Under the pieces are notes generated by a model. It saw only the letters and a program-made list of their open reading frames with translations. It was not told the origin of the DNA and searched no databases. Below are positions 7,985-16,230 of a stretch of 39,346 nucleotides of DNA, one piece after another. This DNA is from Gemmatimonadales bacterium (GTDB lineage Bacteria; Gemmatimonadota; Gemmatimonadetes; Palauibacterales; Palauibacteraceae), in assembly GCA_030636765.1 (NCBI GenBank), contig DAOVWI010000004.1:1-39346 (forward strand). The letters run 5' to 3'. Within the stretch, counting starts at the first letter, position 1. Each line of letters starts with the position of its first letter. The position numbers and the translations under genes are program-made.

Positions 7985-10303
7985 ATGGCCAGGTCAAGCA
8001 ACGGCGGGCGAATGCCAAACCTCTTGGAATTCTGCCAGGTCGCCCTTCCCCGGCCCGTTCTCCAGACTTTTACCTACCAACTTCCCCCAGAGATCCGCGA
8101 GCGCGCTCGGCCCGGCATGCGCGTGTGTGTTCCCTTCGGCAACCGCCAGGCGCTCGGGTGCATCGACTCGCTGCAAGAGGATGGACCGGCCGGCCGCGTG
8201 CGGCGGGTGCTCGAGCTGCTCGACGCGGAGCCGATCTTCTTCCCGGCGCTGCTCGAGCTCTGTCGCTGGGTGGCAGAGTACTACGTCGCCCCTCTTGGAC
8301 TCGTTTACCGCACGGCCCTTCCTCCCGGCATGCTCGCCGAAGCGAAGGCGGGATCGAGCGCCGCCGTGGCCGGCGTGCGCCGCAAGGTCATTCGGCTGGA
8401 AAGGAACCTCCCTACGCTGGAGGCGAGGGAGGAGGCGTTCGGGCGAGCCCACCGCCAGCGCGAGGCGTACGAGGCGCTGGAGGAGATCGGCGGCGCGGCG
8501 ACCCTTTCGGAGATGGAGGCGCTGGGCTTCAGCCGCACCGTACTGATGGGCCTCGCGAAGCGTGAGATCGCCAGCGTAGCGGACGAGCGCGTGGAGCGCG
8601 ATCCGTTTGGTCACATGGAGGCACCTGCCGGTCCCACGCTTCGGCCCACGCCCGCGCAAGCACGAGTGATCGAGGCACTCATCGAGCGCCGAGGGCGACG
8701 GGAGCCCGGTATCGTCCTCCTTCGAGGCGTCACCGGATCGGGGAAGACCCTGGTCTACATACGGTTGATCGAGCAGGTCCTCGCCGCCGGGCGGGAGGCG
8801 ATCCTCCTGGTACCCGAGATCTCCCTCACGCCTCAGACGGTCCAGCGCTTCCGCTCCGCCTTCGGGGACGATGTGGCCGTTCTTCACTCCGGCCTCTCGG
8901 CCGGCGAACGCCGCGACGCTTGGCTTGCGCTGAGGGAGGGACGGAAGCGAATCGCGATCGGCGCCCGCTCCGCGGTGTTCGCCCCGCTGTCGAATCTCGG
9001 GGCGATCGTGCTCGATGAGGAGCACGAGAGCAGCTACAAGCAGTCGGACACACCGAGGTACCACGCCAGGGCGGTGGCCGTGATGCGGGCCAAGCTCCAG
9101 GGCGCACTGTGCCTCCTCGGCTCCGCAACACCCGCTCTGGAGAGCTGGGAGAACGCCCGGTGCGGCCGTTACGCGCTGCTCGAGCTCCCGGAGCGCGTCA
9201 CCGACCACCCGCTCCCCGAGGTTCGGGTCATCGACCTACGCGCCGAGGGCGACCGCCGTGCCGAGGGCGACCGCCGTGCCGGCGGCGGACGCGTCCCCGG
9301 AGGCCTCACCCTCACGGCACCACTCCATGATGCGATCGATCTGCGGCTCCAGCGGGGAGAGCAGTGCATCCTCCTGCTCAACCGGCGAGGCTATGCCACC
9401 TTCGTCCAGTGCGGTCATTGCGGGAAGGTGTGGAGCTGCCCCCACTGCAACGTCTCCCTCACGTTCCACCGGCGGAAGCGGGCTCTGCTCTGCCACCACT
9501 GTGCCTTCCAGGATGCCGCGCCCGAGCTGTGCGATGAGTGCGAATCCCGGATCTCCTACTCCGGGCTGGGGACCGAGCAGGTCGAGCGACACCTGGGCGA
9601 TGCGTTCCCCGCCGCCCGCATCGTTCGAATGGATATGGACACAACCTCAACCAAGTGGTCACACTTCCGAGTCTTCGAGCGCATGCTCCGGCGGGACATC
9701 GACATCCTGCTCGGCACCCAGATGATCGCGAAAGGCCTGGACTTCCCGCACGTCACGCTCGTGGGTGTCATCAACGCCGATGTCGGTCTCAACCTCCCCG
9801 ACTTCCGAGCCAGCGAGCGTACCTTCCAACTCCTCTCGCAGGTGGCCGGCCGGGCCGGCCGCGGGCCCGAGCCGGGCGAAGTCATCATCCAAACGTCCCG
9901 GCCTTCCCATTTCGCGCTGCAGGCGGCCGTGCGACACGACTACTTAGCGTTCGCGGAAAGAGAGCTGGCGGATCGCCTCGAGCCCGGATATCCCCCCCAC
10001 ACTCGGCTCGCGAACGTGGTCGTCTCCGGTAGGTCCGAGACGAGGGTGACGGATCTGGCCCTCGAGCTCGCCGAGTGGGCGCGCGGCCTGATCGAGGCCC
10101 GATCCCTGGCCGGGCTCGTCGTCCTGGGGCCGGCCCCGTGCCCCATCGACCGCCTCCGCGACCGATGGCGGTGGCATTTCCTGCTGAAGGCGCAGAGCGC
10201 CCGGACGCTCGGCTCGGTGCTGCGCTTCCTGGCCGACCGGCATCGGCAGCCGTCGGGGGGGCTGCGAATCGAGATCGACCGCGACCCGGAGTCGCTGCTC
10301 TAG
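7985..10303 (+). CDS. priA: Primosomal protein N' (PriA helicase)
   Basis: 772 residues from ATG 7985; ATG 8012 (MPNLLEF) also fits the usual PriA N-terminus and neither has a good ribosome site. PriA is the 3'-5' DNA helicase that restarts collapsed replication forks. The 3'-end-binding N-terminal domain (QVALPRPVLQTFTYQLP) is followed by helicase lobe 1 with Walker A GVTGSGKT (about 248-255) and DEEH (about 343). The zinc-binding insertion has paired cysteines at about 476-519 (CGHC, CPHC, CHHC, CDEC). Lobe 2 carries GTQMIAKGLDFPHVTLVGV and QVAGRAGR. An in-frame tandem repeat (RAEGDRRAEGDRRAGG, about 419-434) sits in a linker before the zinc region. Confidence 0.96.
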   Translation: MARSSNGGRMPNLLEFCQVALPRPVLQTFTYQLPPEIRERARPGMRVCVPFGNRQALGCIDSLQEDGPAGRVRRVLELLDAEPIFFPALLELCRWVAEYYVAPLGLVYRTALPPGMLAEAKAGSSAAVAGVRRKVIRLERNLPTLEAREEAFGRAHRQREAYEALEEIGGAATLSEMEALGFSRTVLMGLAKREIASVADERVERDPFGHMEAPAGPTLRPTPAQARVIEALIERRGRREPGIVLLRGVTGSGKTLVYIRLIEQVLAAGREAILLVPEISLTPQTVQRFRSAFGDDVAVLHSGLSAGERRDAWLALREGRKRIAIGARSAVFAPLSNLGAIVLDEEHESSYKQSDTPRYHARAVAVMRAKLQGALCLLGSATPALESWENARCGRYALLELPERVTDHPLPEVRVIDLRAEGDRRAEGDRRAGGGRVPGGLTLTAPLHDAIDLRLQRGEQCILLLNRRGYATFVQCGHCGKVWSCPHCNVSLTFHRRKRALLCHHCAFQDAAPELCDECESRISYSGLGTEQVERHLGDAFPAARIVRMDMDTTSTKWSHFRVFERMLRRDIDILLGTQMIAKGLDFPHVTLVGVINADVGLNLPDFRASERTFQLLSQVAGRAGRGPEPGEVIIQTSRPSHFALQAAVRHDYLAFAERELADRLEPGYPPHTRLANVVVSGRSETRVTDLALELAEWARGLIEARSLAGLVVLGPAPCPIDRLRDRWRWHFLLKAQSARTLGSVLRFLADRHRQPSGGLRIEIDRDPESLL
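9242..9277 (+). repeat. Two 18-bp tandem units inside priA
   Basis: The unit GCCGAGGGCGACCGCCGT occurs twice without gap, encoding AEGDRR twice. It keeps the frame and lies in a linker between helicase lobe 1 and the zinc-binding region, so it is probably neutral. Tracts like this are prone to slippage. Confidence 0.85.
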
Positions 10304-10324
10304 CAGCTACTGGCAGCTAGAACG

Positions 10325-11353
10325 CTAGGGCTGCTCGACGCCGAGCCCGGGCCGGTCGTTCAAGACGACGGTCGGCCCGTCGAGATGCGGTCCGTCGAAA
10401 GGGTCGTCCTTCAGGAGCGCGGCGCCATCGAGATCGGCATAGTCGACCAGCGGCGCGAGGTGAGCGGCAGGCGCGATCCCCAGCGTGCTCTCCACCATGC
10501 ACCCCAGCATGACCTCGAGGCCGCACGCCCGGGCCGTGTGGATCATGCGCAGCGCCTCCCGCGGTCCCCCGCACTTGGCGAGCTTGATGTTGATGCCGTC
10601 GCAGAGCCCCACCAGAGCCGGGATGTCGCTCGCGACGACACACGACTCATCCAGAATGATCGGGAGAGGAGAGCGCTGGAACAGGTAGCGGAGCCCCTCC
10701 CGGTCCCATGGAGGTAGCGGCTGCTCGACGAACTCGACGTCGTGGTCGGCGAGAAGACGCATGCTCTCGAGAGCTTCCCGCGCCGTCCATGCCGCGTTGG
10801 CGTCCACGCGCAGCCGCGCGTCCGGCGCTTCGCTTCGAACCGCTTCGAGGACCTCCCGGTCCCGGGCCGTCCCGACCTTGATCTTGAGGATCGGATACCG
10901 ATGGGCCTCGCGAACCTTCTTGGCGACGACCTCCGGCTTGTCGATCCCGATCGTGAACGAGCTGAGCGGCGCATCGGCCGGCTGCAGGCCCCAGAGCCAC
11001 CAAAGGGGGCGGTCGAGGATCTTCCCCTGCAGGTCGTGGAGGGCCGCCGAGATCGCGGCTCGCGCGGCGCCGTTACGGGCGAGGCGGGCCTCCAGCGCAC
11101 GCTCGATCCTCTCGAGCGATCCCGGAGCTTCCGGCTCCTCCGAGCCCTCGACGACGGGGCGATACGCCGCCAGTGCCGTCTGGACGGTGTCGGCCGTCTC
11201 GCCGTAGTACGCGGAGGGGTCCGCCTCTCCCCAGCCCTCCAGGCCTTCCGTTTCGACGCGCACCCAGACGAGCGTTTCGCTATCCCGTGTGCCCCGGCTG
11301 ATGGTGAACGGGTAACGCAGCTCGACCCGAAAGGTCTCCCAGCTCAGCTTCAC
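10325..11353 (-). CDS. Dipeptide epimerase (enolase superfamily, L-Ala-D/L-Glu epimerase type)
   Basis: 342 residues starting at GTG 11353 with GAGG 5 nt upstream. The N-terminal capping domain (FRVELRYPFTISRGTRDS) is typical of muconate-lactonising-enzyme-like proteins. The barrel carries the catalytic lysine pair: KIKVG (KxK motif at about 155-160) and KLAKCGG (about 255). Metal ligands are DANAAW, the Glu of VEQPL and the Asp of LDESC. The C-terminal DLDGAALLKDDPF matches the DxD substrate-binding motif of dipeptide epimerases. The family epimerises L-Ala-D-Glu from murein or other dipeptides; the exact specificity is open. A MITE-like element ends 32 bp upstream of the start and separates it from the M24 peptidase gene. 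Confidence 0.9.
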   Translation of the reverse strand: MKLSWETFRVELRYPFTISRGTRDSETLVWVRVETEGLEGWGEADPSAYYGETADTVQTALAAYRPVVEGSEEPEAPGSLERIERALEARLARNGAARAAISAALHDLQGKILDRPLWWLWGLQPADAPLSSFTIGIDKPEVVAKKVREAHRYPILKIKVGTARDREVLEAVRSEAPDARLRVDANAAWTAREALESMRLLADHDVEFVEQPLPPWDREGLRYLFQRSPLPIILDESCVVASDIPALVGLCDGINIKLAKCGGPREALRMIHTARACGLEVMLGCMVESTLGIAPAAHLAPLVDYADLDGAALLKDDPFDGPHLDGPTVVLNDRPGLGVEQP

Positions 11354-11371
11354 GCATGCCTCGCCGATCTC

Positions 11372-11401
11372 AGTAGAAGTTTTCCAGCAGGTCGCTGAAA
11401 A
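11372..11401 (-). promoter_or_regulatory. Possible hybrid promoter formed by the MITE end
   Basis: On the minus strand, TTTTCA inside the terminal inverted repeat (11401-11396) serves as a -35-like box. It is followed by an 18-bp spacer and a -10-like TCTACT (11377-11372) in the flanking DNA. Each matches four of six consensus bases. Transcription would start about 12 nt before the epimerase GTG. This is a prediction only. Confidence 0.3.
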
Positions 11402-11716
11402 CCCTGGCGGGTCGCGTTACGAGCGCCGTGGGGGCAGATCCAAGGCGGCGCGACGACGGCGATACCGTGCGTATCGGGGAGGAGCGGCAACGCCGGAGAT
11501 GCCCCCACGCCGCCGTAACCCACAGGGCGTATGGGGGTTGGCTGGCGCCGACCTCCACTCGCTTCGCTCGCTCCGGTTGTGGCCGAATACGGCGTTACTC
11601 GTCGTCGAGGGCACCGCGCGCAGCGTGGTCGCACAGGGCATCGACTCCTCCTCGCTCCGTGTCTTCGACTCACAAGACCCATGCGCGCAACCCACCAGGG
11701 TTTTCAGCGACCTGCT
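11386..11716. mobile_element. 331-bp MITE-like non-autonomous element
   Basis: The ends are 27-bp terminal inverted repeats (11386-11412 and 11690-11716) matching at 26 of 27 positions. Both outer ends read AGCAGGTCGCTGAAAACCCT inward. A second, internal inverted repeat (11416-11436 with 11500-11519; GTTACG...GTGGGGGCA against TGCCCCCAC...CGTAAC) would fold a long hairpin. No transposase fits in it; the reading frames across it are not protein-like. No clear target-site duplication is visible in the flanks. It fills almost the whole 367-bp gap between the M24 peptidase stop and the epimerase start. The transposase family that would move it cannot be assigned from sequence alone. Confidence 0.8.
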
Positions 11717-11720
11717 TAGC

Positions 11721-12983
11721 CTAGCGCGACCCGGCCCGGCCGTGGGGCCACGGCTCCATCTGGGGCCGTGGCGTCGTCACCTCGGGCCCATCGGCGCGCA
11801 GGTAGACGTTGATCTCCGAACGCACGCCGAACCGCCCGGACAGGTACACTCCCGGCTCGACCGAGAAGCCGATTCCCGGCACGAGCTCACGCTCGTCCCG
11901 CGTTTCCACGGAGTCCAGGTTCGGACCGAATCCGTGGAGCGCCCGGTCCATGCCGTGACCCAAGCGGTGCTGGATGTGTTCTCCGAAGCCCGCCTCCTCG
12001 AGGATGCGGCGCGCCTCCCGGTCCACCTCCGCGCCCGTGAGCAACGGCACCTCCGTGCCCCCGAGCAGCGCTCCATCTGCGGAGCGGGACCGGATGAGCT
12101 CCACGGCGCCATCGCGAGCCGCGCGCACGGCGTTCCAGGCTTCCTGAAACCCCGGCGGGCCTTCGTCCCCCAGCACCCCCATCCAGGTCTGGTCCGCGAA
12201 CACGGCGTCCGGATCGCCGGCGACCTTGCCCCACAGGTCGATGAGCAGGACCTCGCCGGCCTCCAACACGGCGGAGCTGCCGGCCACGGGTTCGTAGTGG
12301 GCGCTCGCGCTGTTGGAACCGGCAGCCACGATCGTTCCACCCTCGGCCAGGCCGCTCTCGGCCTTGGCACCATCAGCCAGGCCGGCGGCGGCGATCCGCG
12401 CGAGAATCCACTCGGCGAGGTCGTGCTCGGTGAGGCAAGCCCCCTCGCGCACCGCCTCGAGCCCCCTCTCGAACGCCGCCTCGGCGATGTCGGCCAGCAA
12501 CGCACCGGCCCGCACGTGCGCCTCGTAGCCGCTATCTCCCCACTGGGCGTACGTACCGGTGATCAGCGAAGCGGAGCTGACGACCCGAACATCGAGGCTC
12601 TCGATCAGCTCGACGACGCCCGCCGGCACCTGGTCCACGAACGGCACGTCGTCGCGCCTCGACACCTCCATGGCGACGACCTCGCAGCCACCCAGCATCC
12701 GGCCGAGCGCTTCCTCCATCTCCTTCCAGCCGACGTACGCCTCGAGATCCCCTTCCCATCCGTCCCAGGCATCCAGCTCGATCCGGTGCGCAAGCGCCGA
12801 CGGCTTCGCTCCGGGACGAAGCAGCAGGAAGATCCGGCGTGATGGCCCATCGCCCAGACCAAGCAGCTCGCACGTCACCCGATTTCGCCCCTCCAGATCG
12901 AAGAGAAGCCAGCCATCCAGGGAGCGTCGCTCGAGCTCGGCGGCGGTCGCCTCCACGAACCCATCCGGCAGACGAGCCCTCAT
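11721..12983 (-). CDS. M24-family metallopeptidase (Xaa-Pro aminopeptidase-like)
   Basis: 420 residues with a creatinase-like N-terminal domain (about 1-160) and a pita-bread catalytic domain. The five expected dinuclear-metal ligands are visible: Asp in LLIDLWGK, Asp in AVFADQTWMG, His in HRLGHGMD, Glu in FSVEPGVYL and Glu in GVRSEINVYL. Proteins of this type remove N-terminal residues before proline or cleave related dipeptides. The start is an ATG overlapping the stop of the HDAC-like gene (ATGA), with GGAGG 7 nt upstream, so translation is coupled. Its stop is only 5 bp from the MITE-like element. The C-terminal 15 residues are Arg/Pro-rich and variable. Confidence 0.9.
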   Translation of the reverse strand: MRARLPDGFVEATAAELERRSLDGWLLFDLEGRNRVTCELLGLGDGPSRRIFLLLRPGAKPSALAHRIELDAWDGWEGDLEAYVGWKEMEEALGRMLGGCEVVAMEVSRRDDVPFVDQVPAGVVELIESLDVRVVSSASLITGTYAQWGDSGYEAHVRAGALLADIAEAAFERGLEAVREGACLTEHDLAEWILARIAAAGLADGAKAESGLAEGGTIVAAGSNSASAHYEPVAGSSAVLEAGEVLLIDLWGKVAGDPDAVFADQTWMGVLGDEGPPGFQEAWNAVRAARDGAVELIRSRSADGALLGGTEVPLLTGAEVDREARRILEEAGFGEHIQHRLGHGMDRALHGFGPNLDSVETRDERELVPGIGFSVEPGVYLSGRFGVRSEINVYLRADGPEVTTPRPQMEPWPHGRAGSR

Positions 12984-13972
12984 CGATGGACCTCCTCGCT
13001 CGCACTCGGTACACGGACATCTCTCAGCGCCTTCACGTGCGCAACCACGTTCCGGCCCAGCTCTTCGGAATTGTAGCCCCCTTCGAGGACCGAGACGATC
13101 CGGCCGGCGGCGCTGCTCCTGGTACGCTCCGCCAGCTCGACGGTGATCTCCGTAAACTCCTCTTCCCGCAGCGTAAAGCCCCCGATCGGATCCCGTTCTG
13201 CCGCGTCGAAACCACAGGAGATCAACACCAGGTCCGGCTCGAAGCCCGCCGCCGCGTCGATCGCGGCAACGAGCTCATCGACGTAGCGCGCCGGCGGCAG
13301 GCCCGGCGGCAGCGGCACGTTCAGCGTCGTCCCCTCCCCGGGCCCGGCTCCGCGCTCCTCGCGCAAGCCCGTTCCCGGATAACACGGGCTCTCGTGCATC
13401 GAAAGGTAGAAGACATCCGGATCCCGGTAGAAGATGTCCTGCGTGCCGTTTCCGTGGTGGACGTCCCAGTCGACGATCAGCACCCGGGCGGCCAGGCCAC
13501 CGGCGATGGCGTGGCGGGCTCCTAGGGCTACGGAGTTGAAGAGGCAGAATCCCATCGCGCGGCCGGCCGTGGCGTGATGCCCCGGAGGACGCACCACGCA
13601 GAAGGCGTTTGCGTAGCGGCCCGCAGCCACAGCGTCCACCGCATCGATCACGCACCCTACGGCCGCGAGCGCCGCGTCCCAGGAGGCGGCCGACAGCACG
13701 GTGTCCGCGTCCAGGCTGACCAGGCCGTCCTCAGCTCCGGCGCGGCTTGCCGCCCTCCGGACCGTCTCCACGTGGTCCCCGGTATGGACGAGCTCGAGCT
13801 GTGCGGGATCGATGGCGTGGCCGCCGACCATCTCCACATCCGAGGAAAGCTCGGGCAGCGCCGCGTAGAGCGCGTTCGTCACAGCGCGCAGCCGGCCCTG
13901 GTGCTCCGGGTGGCGCCAGCCCGTGTCATGACGCGCGCAGTCGGAATGGTGGTAGACCGCGGTTCTGTTCAA
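12980..13972 (-). CDS. Histone deacetylase-family (class II/acetylpolyamine amidohydrolase-like) deacetylase
   Basis: 330 residues from a TTG start at 13972 (GAGG about 5 nt upstream; no early ATG exists). The family's catalytic residues are present: the His pair in RPPGHHA, zinc ligands in VDWDVHHGNGTQD, the Asp of SCGFDAAERDP and the Tyr of LEGGYN. The N-terminal YHHSDCARHDTGWRHPEHQGRL is typical of bacterial class II HDAC-like proteins. These remove acetyl groups from polyamines, other small amines or proteins. It is the first gene of a minus-strand set with the M24 peptidase (4-nt overlap) and, beyond the MITE, the dipeptide epimerase. Confidence 0.93.
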   Translation of the reverse strand: MNRTAVYHHSDCARHDTGWRHPEHQGRLRAVTNALYAALPELSSDVEMVGGHAIDPAQLELVHTGDHVETVRRAASRAGAEDGLVSLDADTVLSAASWDAALAAVGCVIDAVDAVAAGRYANAFCVVRPPGHHATAGRAMGFCLFNSVALGARHAIAGGLAARVLIVDWDVHHGNGTQDIFYRDPDVFYLSMHESPCYPGTGLREERGAGPGEGTTLNVPLPPGLPPARYVDELVAAIDAAAGFEPDLVLISCGFDAAERDPIGGFTLREEEFTEITVELAERTRSSAAGRIVSVLEGGYNSEELGRNVVAHVKALRDVRVPSASEEVHR

Positions 13973-14031
13973 GGCGCCTCGCTCGAAGGGGCAAAACGAC
14001 CACCGGGAAACGTAGCGCTCGACACGCTTTG

Positions 14032-14060
14032 TTGCTCGCTCTCAACGCTCCGCCTACCTT
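14032..14060 (+). promoter_or_regulatory. Weak candidate promoter for the lipoprotein gene
   Basis: TTGCTC (14032-14037) and TACCTT (14055-14060) are spaced by exactly 17 bp and lie 33 nt upstream of the ATG at 14094. Each box matches only three of six consensus bases. Confidence 0.25.
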
Positions 14061-14093
14061 GGCGCCACGTGGCCTTTACCGCCCAACCTGAAG

Positions 14094-15146
14094 ATGCGAG
14101 CCTGGATGACACGCTCTCTTCGCCGGCCCGCGGTCCCATGGTGCGCTCTAGCCTTGCTGACCGCACTCGCGCTCGGCCCCGCCGCGTGCGACGTCGAGTG
14201 GGGAGGGGGCTGGATCACTCTCGAGGACCCTTCTCCCCCCACGCCGGAAGCCGTTGTCGAGGGTGAGGCGCCGCCCGCACCCCTCCCGGATGGGCCCCTC
14301 CTGTACATGGTCGGCCTGCGGGAGGATGGACGCGCCACGCTCGCACCGATCGCCCGCATCACCGGAGACAGCCTGGCCTCCCTCGAGCTCCCCAGCCCGA
14401 TCGACGAGGAGTACCGCGCCCGTTTCGAGGCCGCGTTCCTGCGTCCGGGCGCCGAGCTGGCGCTCGTGGCCGGCGGAGCCAGAGTCGGGAGTCTGATCAT
14501 CGAAACCGGACCCGCAGCCGCGCCCGCGGATTGCCCATCGGCGGGCGTCGCGCAGGCGGTGCTGCCGCCCGGTGCGTACATGCCGTCACTCGGATTCGGA
14601 GTGCCGCTCGACATGGCCCCGGTCGAGCTCGGGCGCGCGACGCCCAGGGAGCCTGTCGGACGCATGGCTACCTACGGACCCATCCTCGCAGAGCAGCTCC
14701 TGAGGGCGGACGGCGTGGCGCGTCCCTTCCTCGCTCAGCGCGCGGCCCTCGAAGCGGTCCCCTCCGGCGACTCTCTCCGCTCGATGGCCGCTACGTACCT
14801 GATCAACGACACCCTCGCGGCGGCCGCGCCACGAGGCGAGGCCGCGTCACTCTTCTTCCTCGCGCGAGATGAGGTGGGCCGTGGCTTCGTACCGGTCTGG
14901 CGGGAGGTGCGGAGCTACCGTACGGCGGAGGAGAAACAGGCCTTCGCGTACGTGGATTGGCTGGAGCTGGCGGGAGCCCGGTTCGACTTCGTACGACTCA
15001 TCGAAAGCGAGGGCGAGCGACTCTCAGCCAGTCGAGCGCCGTCGGATTGGCGAGAACGCACGTCCCTGGCGGAACGCGAGTTGGTGTGGACGGAGGACGC
15101 CGGCTGTGCCGCGCGCGGCCTCCTCTCAAGCGGCGAAGCTCCGTAG
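14094..15146 (+). CDS. Lipoprotein of unknown function
   Basis: 350 residues. The N-terminus is an arginine-containing n-region, a hydrophobic core (ALALLTALALGP) and a lipobox ending AAC, so it should be exported and lipidated at about Cys32. The mature part starts with a Pro/Glu-rich tether and continues as a mixed alpha/beta protein with two more cysteines (APADCPSAG and DAGCAARG) that could pair. No enzymatic motif is recognised. An alternative start at ATG 14106 is possible. The last 21 nt overlap the 3' end of the convergent sigma-factor gene, which is unusual and means the two transcripts are complementary there. Confidence 0.8.
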   Translation: MRAWMTRSLRRPAVPWCALALLTALALGPAACDVEWGGGWITLEDPSPPTPEAVVEGEAPPAPLPDGPLLYMVGLREDGRATLAPIARITGDSLASLELPSPIDEEYRARFEAAFLRPGAELALVAGGARVGSLIIETGPAAAPADCPSAGVAQAVLPPGAYMPSLGFGVPLDMAPVELGRATPREPVGRMATYGPILAEQLLRADGVARPFLAQRAALEAVPSGDSLRSMAATYLINDTLAAAAPRGEAASLFFLARDEVGRGFVPVWREVRSYRTAEEKQAFAYVDWLELAGARFDFVRLIESEGERLSASRAPSDWRERTSLAERELVWTEDAGCAARGLLSSGEAP

Positions 15147-15998
15147 CATCTGACCCGCCGGTCCGGCGCGGAGCTCCCGCAGGGCCCGATCCCGAAGCTG
15201 GCGGACGCGCTCGCGCGTGACTCCCAACAGCTGGCCGATCTGCTCGAGCGTATGCTCCTGTTCCCCCTGGAGCCCGTAGTAGAGTCGCACGACGCGAGCG
15301 TCCCTCGGCTTCAGTCCCTGGAGGGCCTGTGCGACTTTCTCCTTCAGGAGCTTCGCCTCGAGAACCTCCTCCAGGCTCGACTCGTCCACGAGAAAGCGAT
15401 CGACGAGCTGGTTGTCGTCGCTCGAGCCTACGGGAGCGTCGAGCCGGACCTCGGCCACGTTGAGCATCTGGAGCATTTCCACCGTCGCCATGTCCAGCTC
15501 GGCGATCTCGGCGATCTCGTCCACGCTCGGATCGCGGCGCAGGCTCTGCTTCAGTTCCTCCCGCACCCGGGTCATCCGAGCAAGCTCGGTGGCGCGGTTC
15601 AGCGGCAGCCGCACGCTACGGCCGTGCTTGGCGAGCGCGGCGAGGATCGCTTGCCGGATCCACCACACGGCGTAGCTGATGAACTTCACACCCTGGTCCG
15701 GATCGAACTTCCGCGCGGCCGTGACGAGGCCGACGTTCCCCTCCTGGATCAGATCGGCGAACGGCATGCCACGATTCTGATACTTCTTGGCCACGGAAAC
15801 GACGAAGCGGAGGTTGGCCCTTACAAGCACATCGAGAGCGGAGCCGTCGCCGGCCCGGGCGAGACGCGCGATGCGGTCCTCTTCCTCTGCATCGAGTAAG
15901 GGATGAGCGCTCAGGTCGTCGAGGTAGAGGTCGAGAGAACTCGGTACGTCGTCGGCCGGCAGGTGGCCGTTCATCCGTCGACGGCTTCGCATGATCAC
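15126..15998 (-). CDS. RpoD-type group 2 RNA polymerase sigma factor
   Basis: 290 residues. It begins with a short region 1.2 (SLDLYLDDLSAHPLLDAEEEDRIARLARAGD) and lacks the long region 1.1 of housekeeping sigma-70. Region 2 is intact (NLRFVVSVAKKYQNRGMPFADLIQEGNVGL and FDPDQGVKFISYAVWWIRQAI, about 65-125), as are region 3 (LPLNRATELARM) and region 4 with the C-terminal helix-turn-helix (TLEQIGQLLGVTRERVRQLRDRALRELR, about 250-278). Length and layout fit a stress or stationary-phase group 2 sigma rather than the primary one. Starts at 15998, 15992 or 15974 are all possible; none has a clear ribosome site. Its 3' end overlaps the convergent lipoprotein gene by 21 nt. Confidence 0.92.
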   Translation of the reverse strand: MIMRSRRRMNGHLPADDVPSSLDLYLDDLSAHPLLDAEEEDRIARLARAGDGSALDVLVRANLRFVVSVAKKYQNRGMPFADLIQEGNVGLVTAARKFDPDQGVKFISYAVWWIRQAILAALAKHGRSVRLPLNRATELARMTRVREELKQSLRRDPSVDEIAEIAELDMATVEMLQMLNVAEVRLDAPVGSSDDNQLVDRFLVDESSLEEVLEAKLLKEKVAQALQGLKPRDARVVRLYYGLQGEQEHTLEQIGQLLGVTRERVRQLRDRALRELRAGPAGQMLRSFAA

Positions 15999-16230
15999 AC
16001 TTTCGGGCGTCGGGCTCCGCTCACAAGCTACTGCCGGCGGGGCCGGCCATTGCAGCGAACGTGCAAGGTAAAGTGAGCCGCCACGCCGGTCTAGTAGCGC
16101 CCTCCGCGACCCTCATGGGTGAACTGGCGCCAGGCATGGGAGGGCTTCTATTCTCCTTCTTCTTGGGCCGAGTGCGTCCCGGAGATTGGGCCGGGTGCCA
16201 CGCGGAAAGCCTACCATCGCCGAGAACACA

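Noticed and set aside
11499-12842. Plus-strand frame of 447 codons starting in the MITE and running opposite the M24 peptidase
   Set aside because: Shadow of the M24 gene with no protein-like pattern; the MITE portion is repeat DNA.
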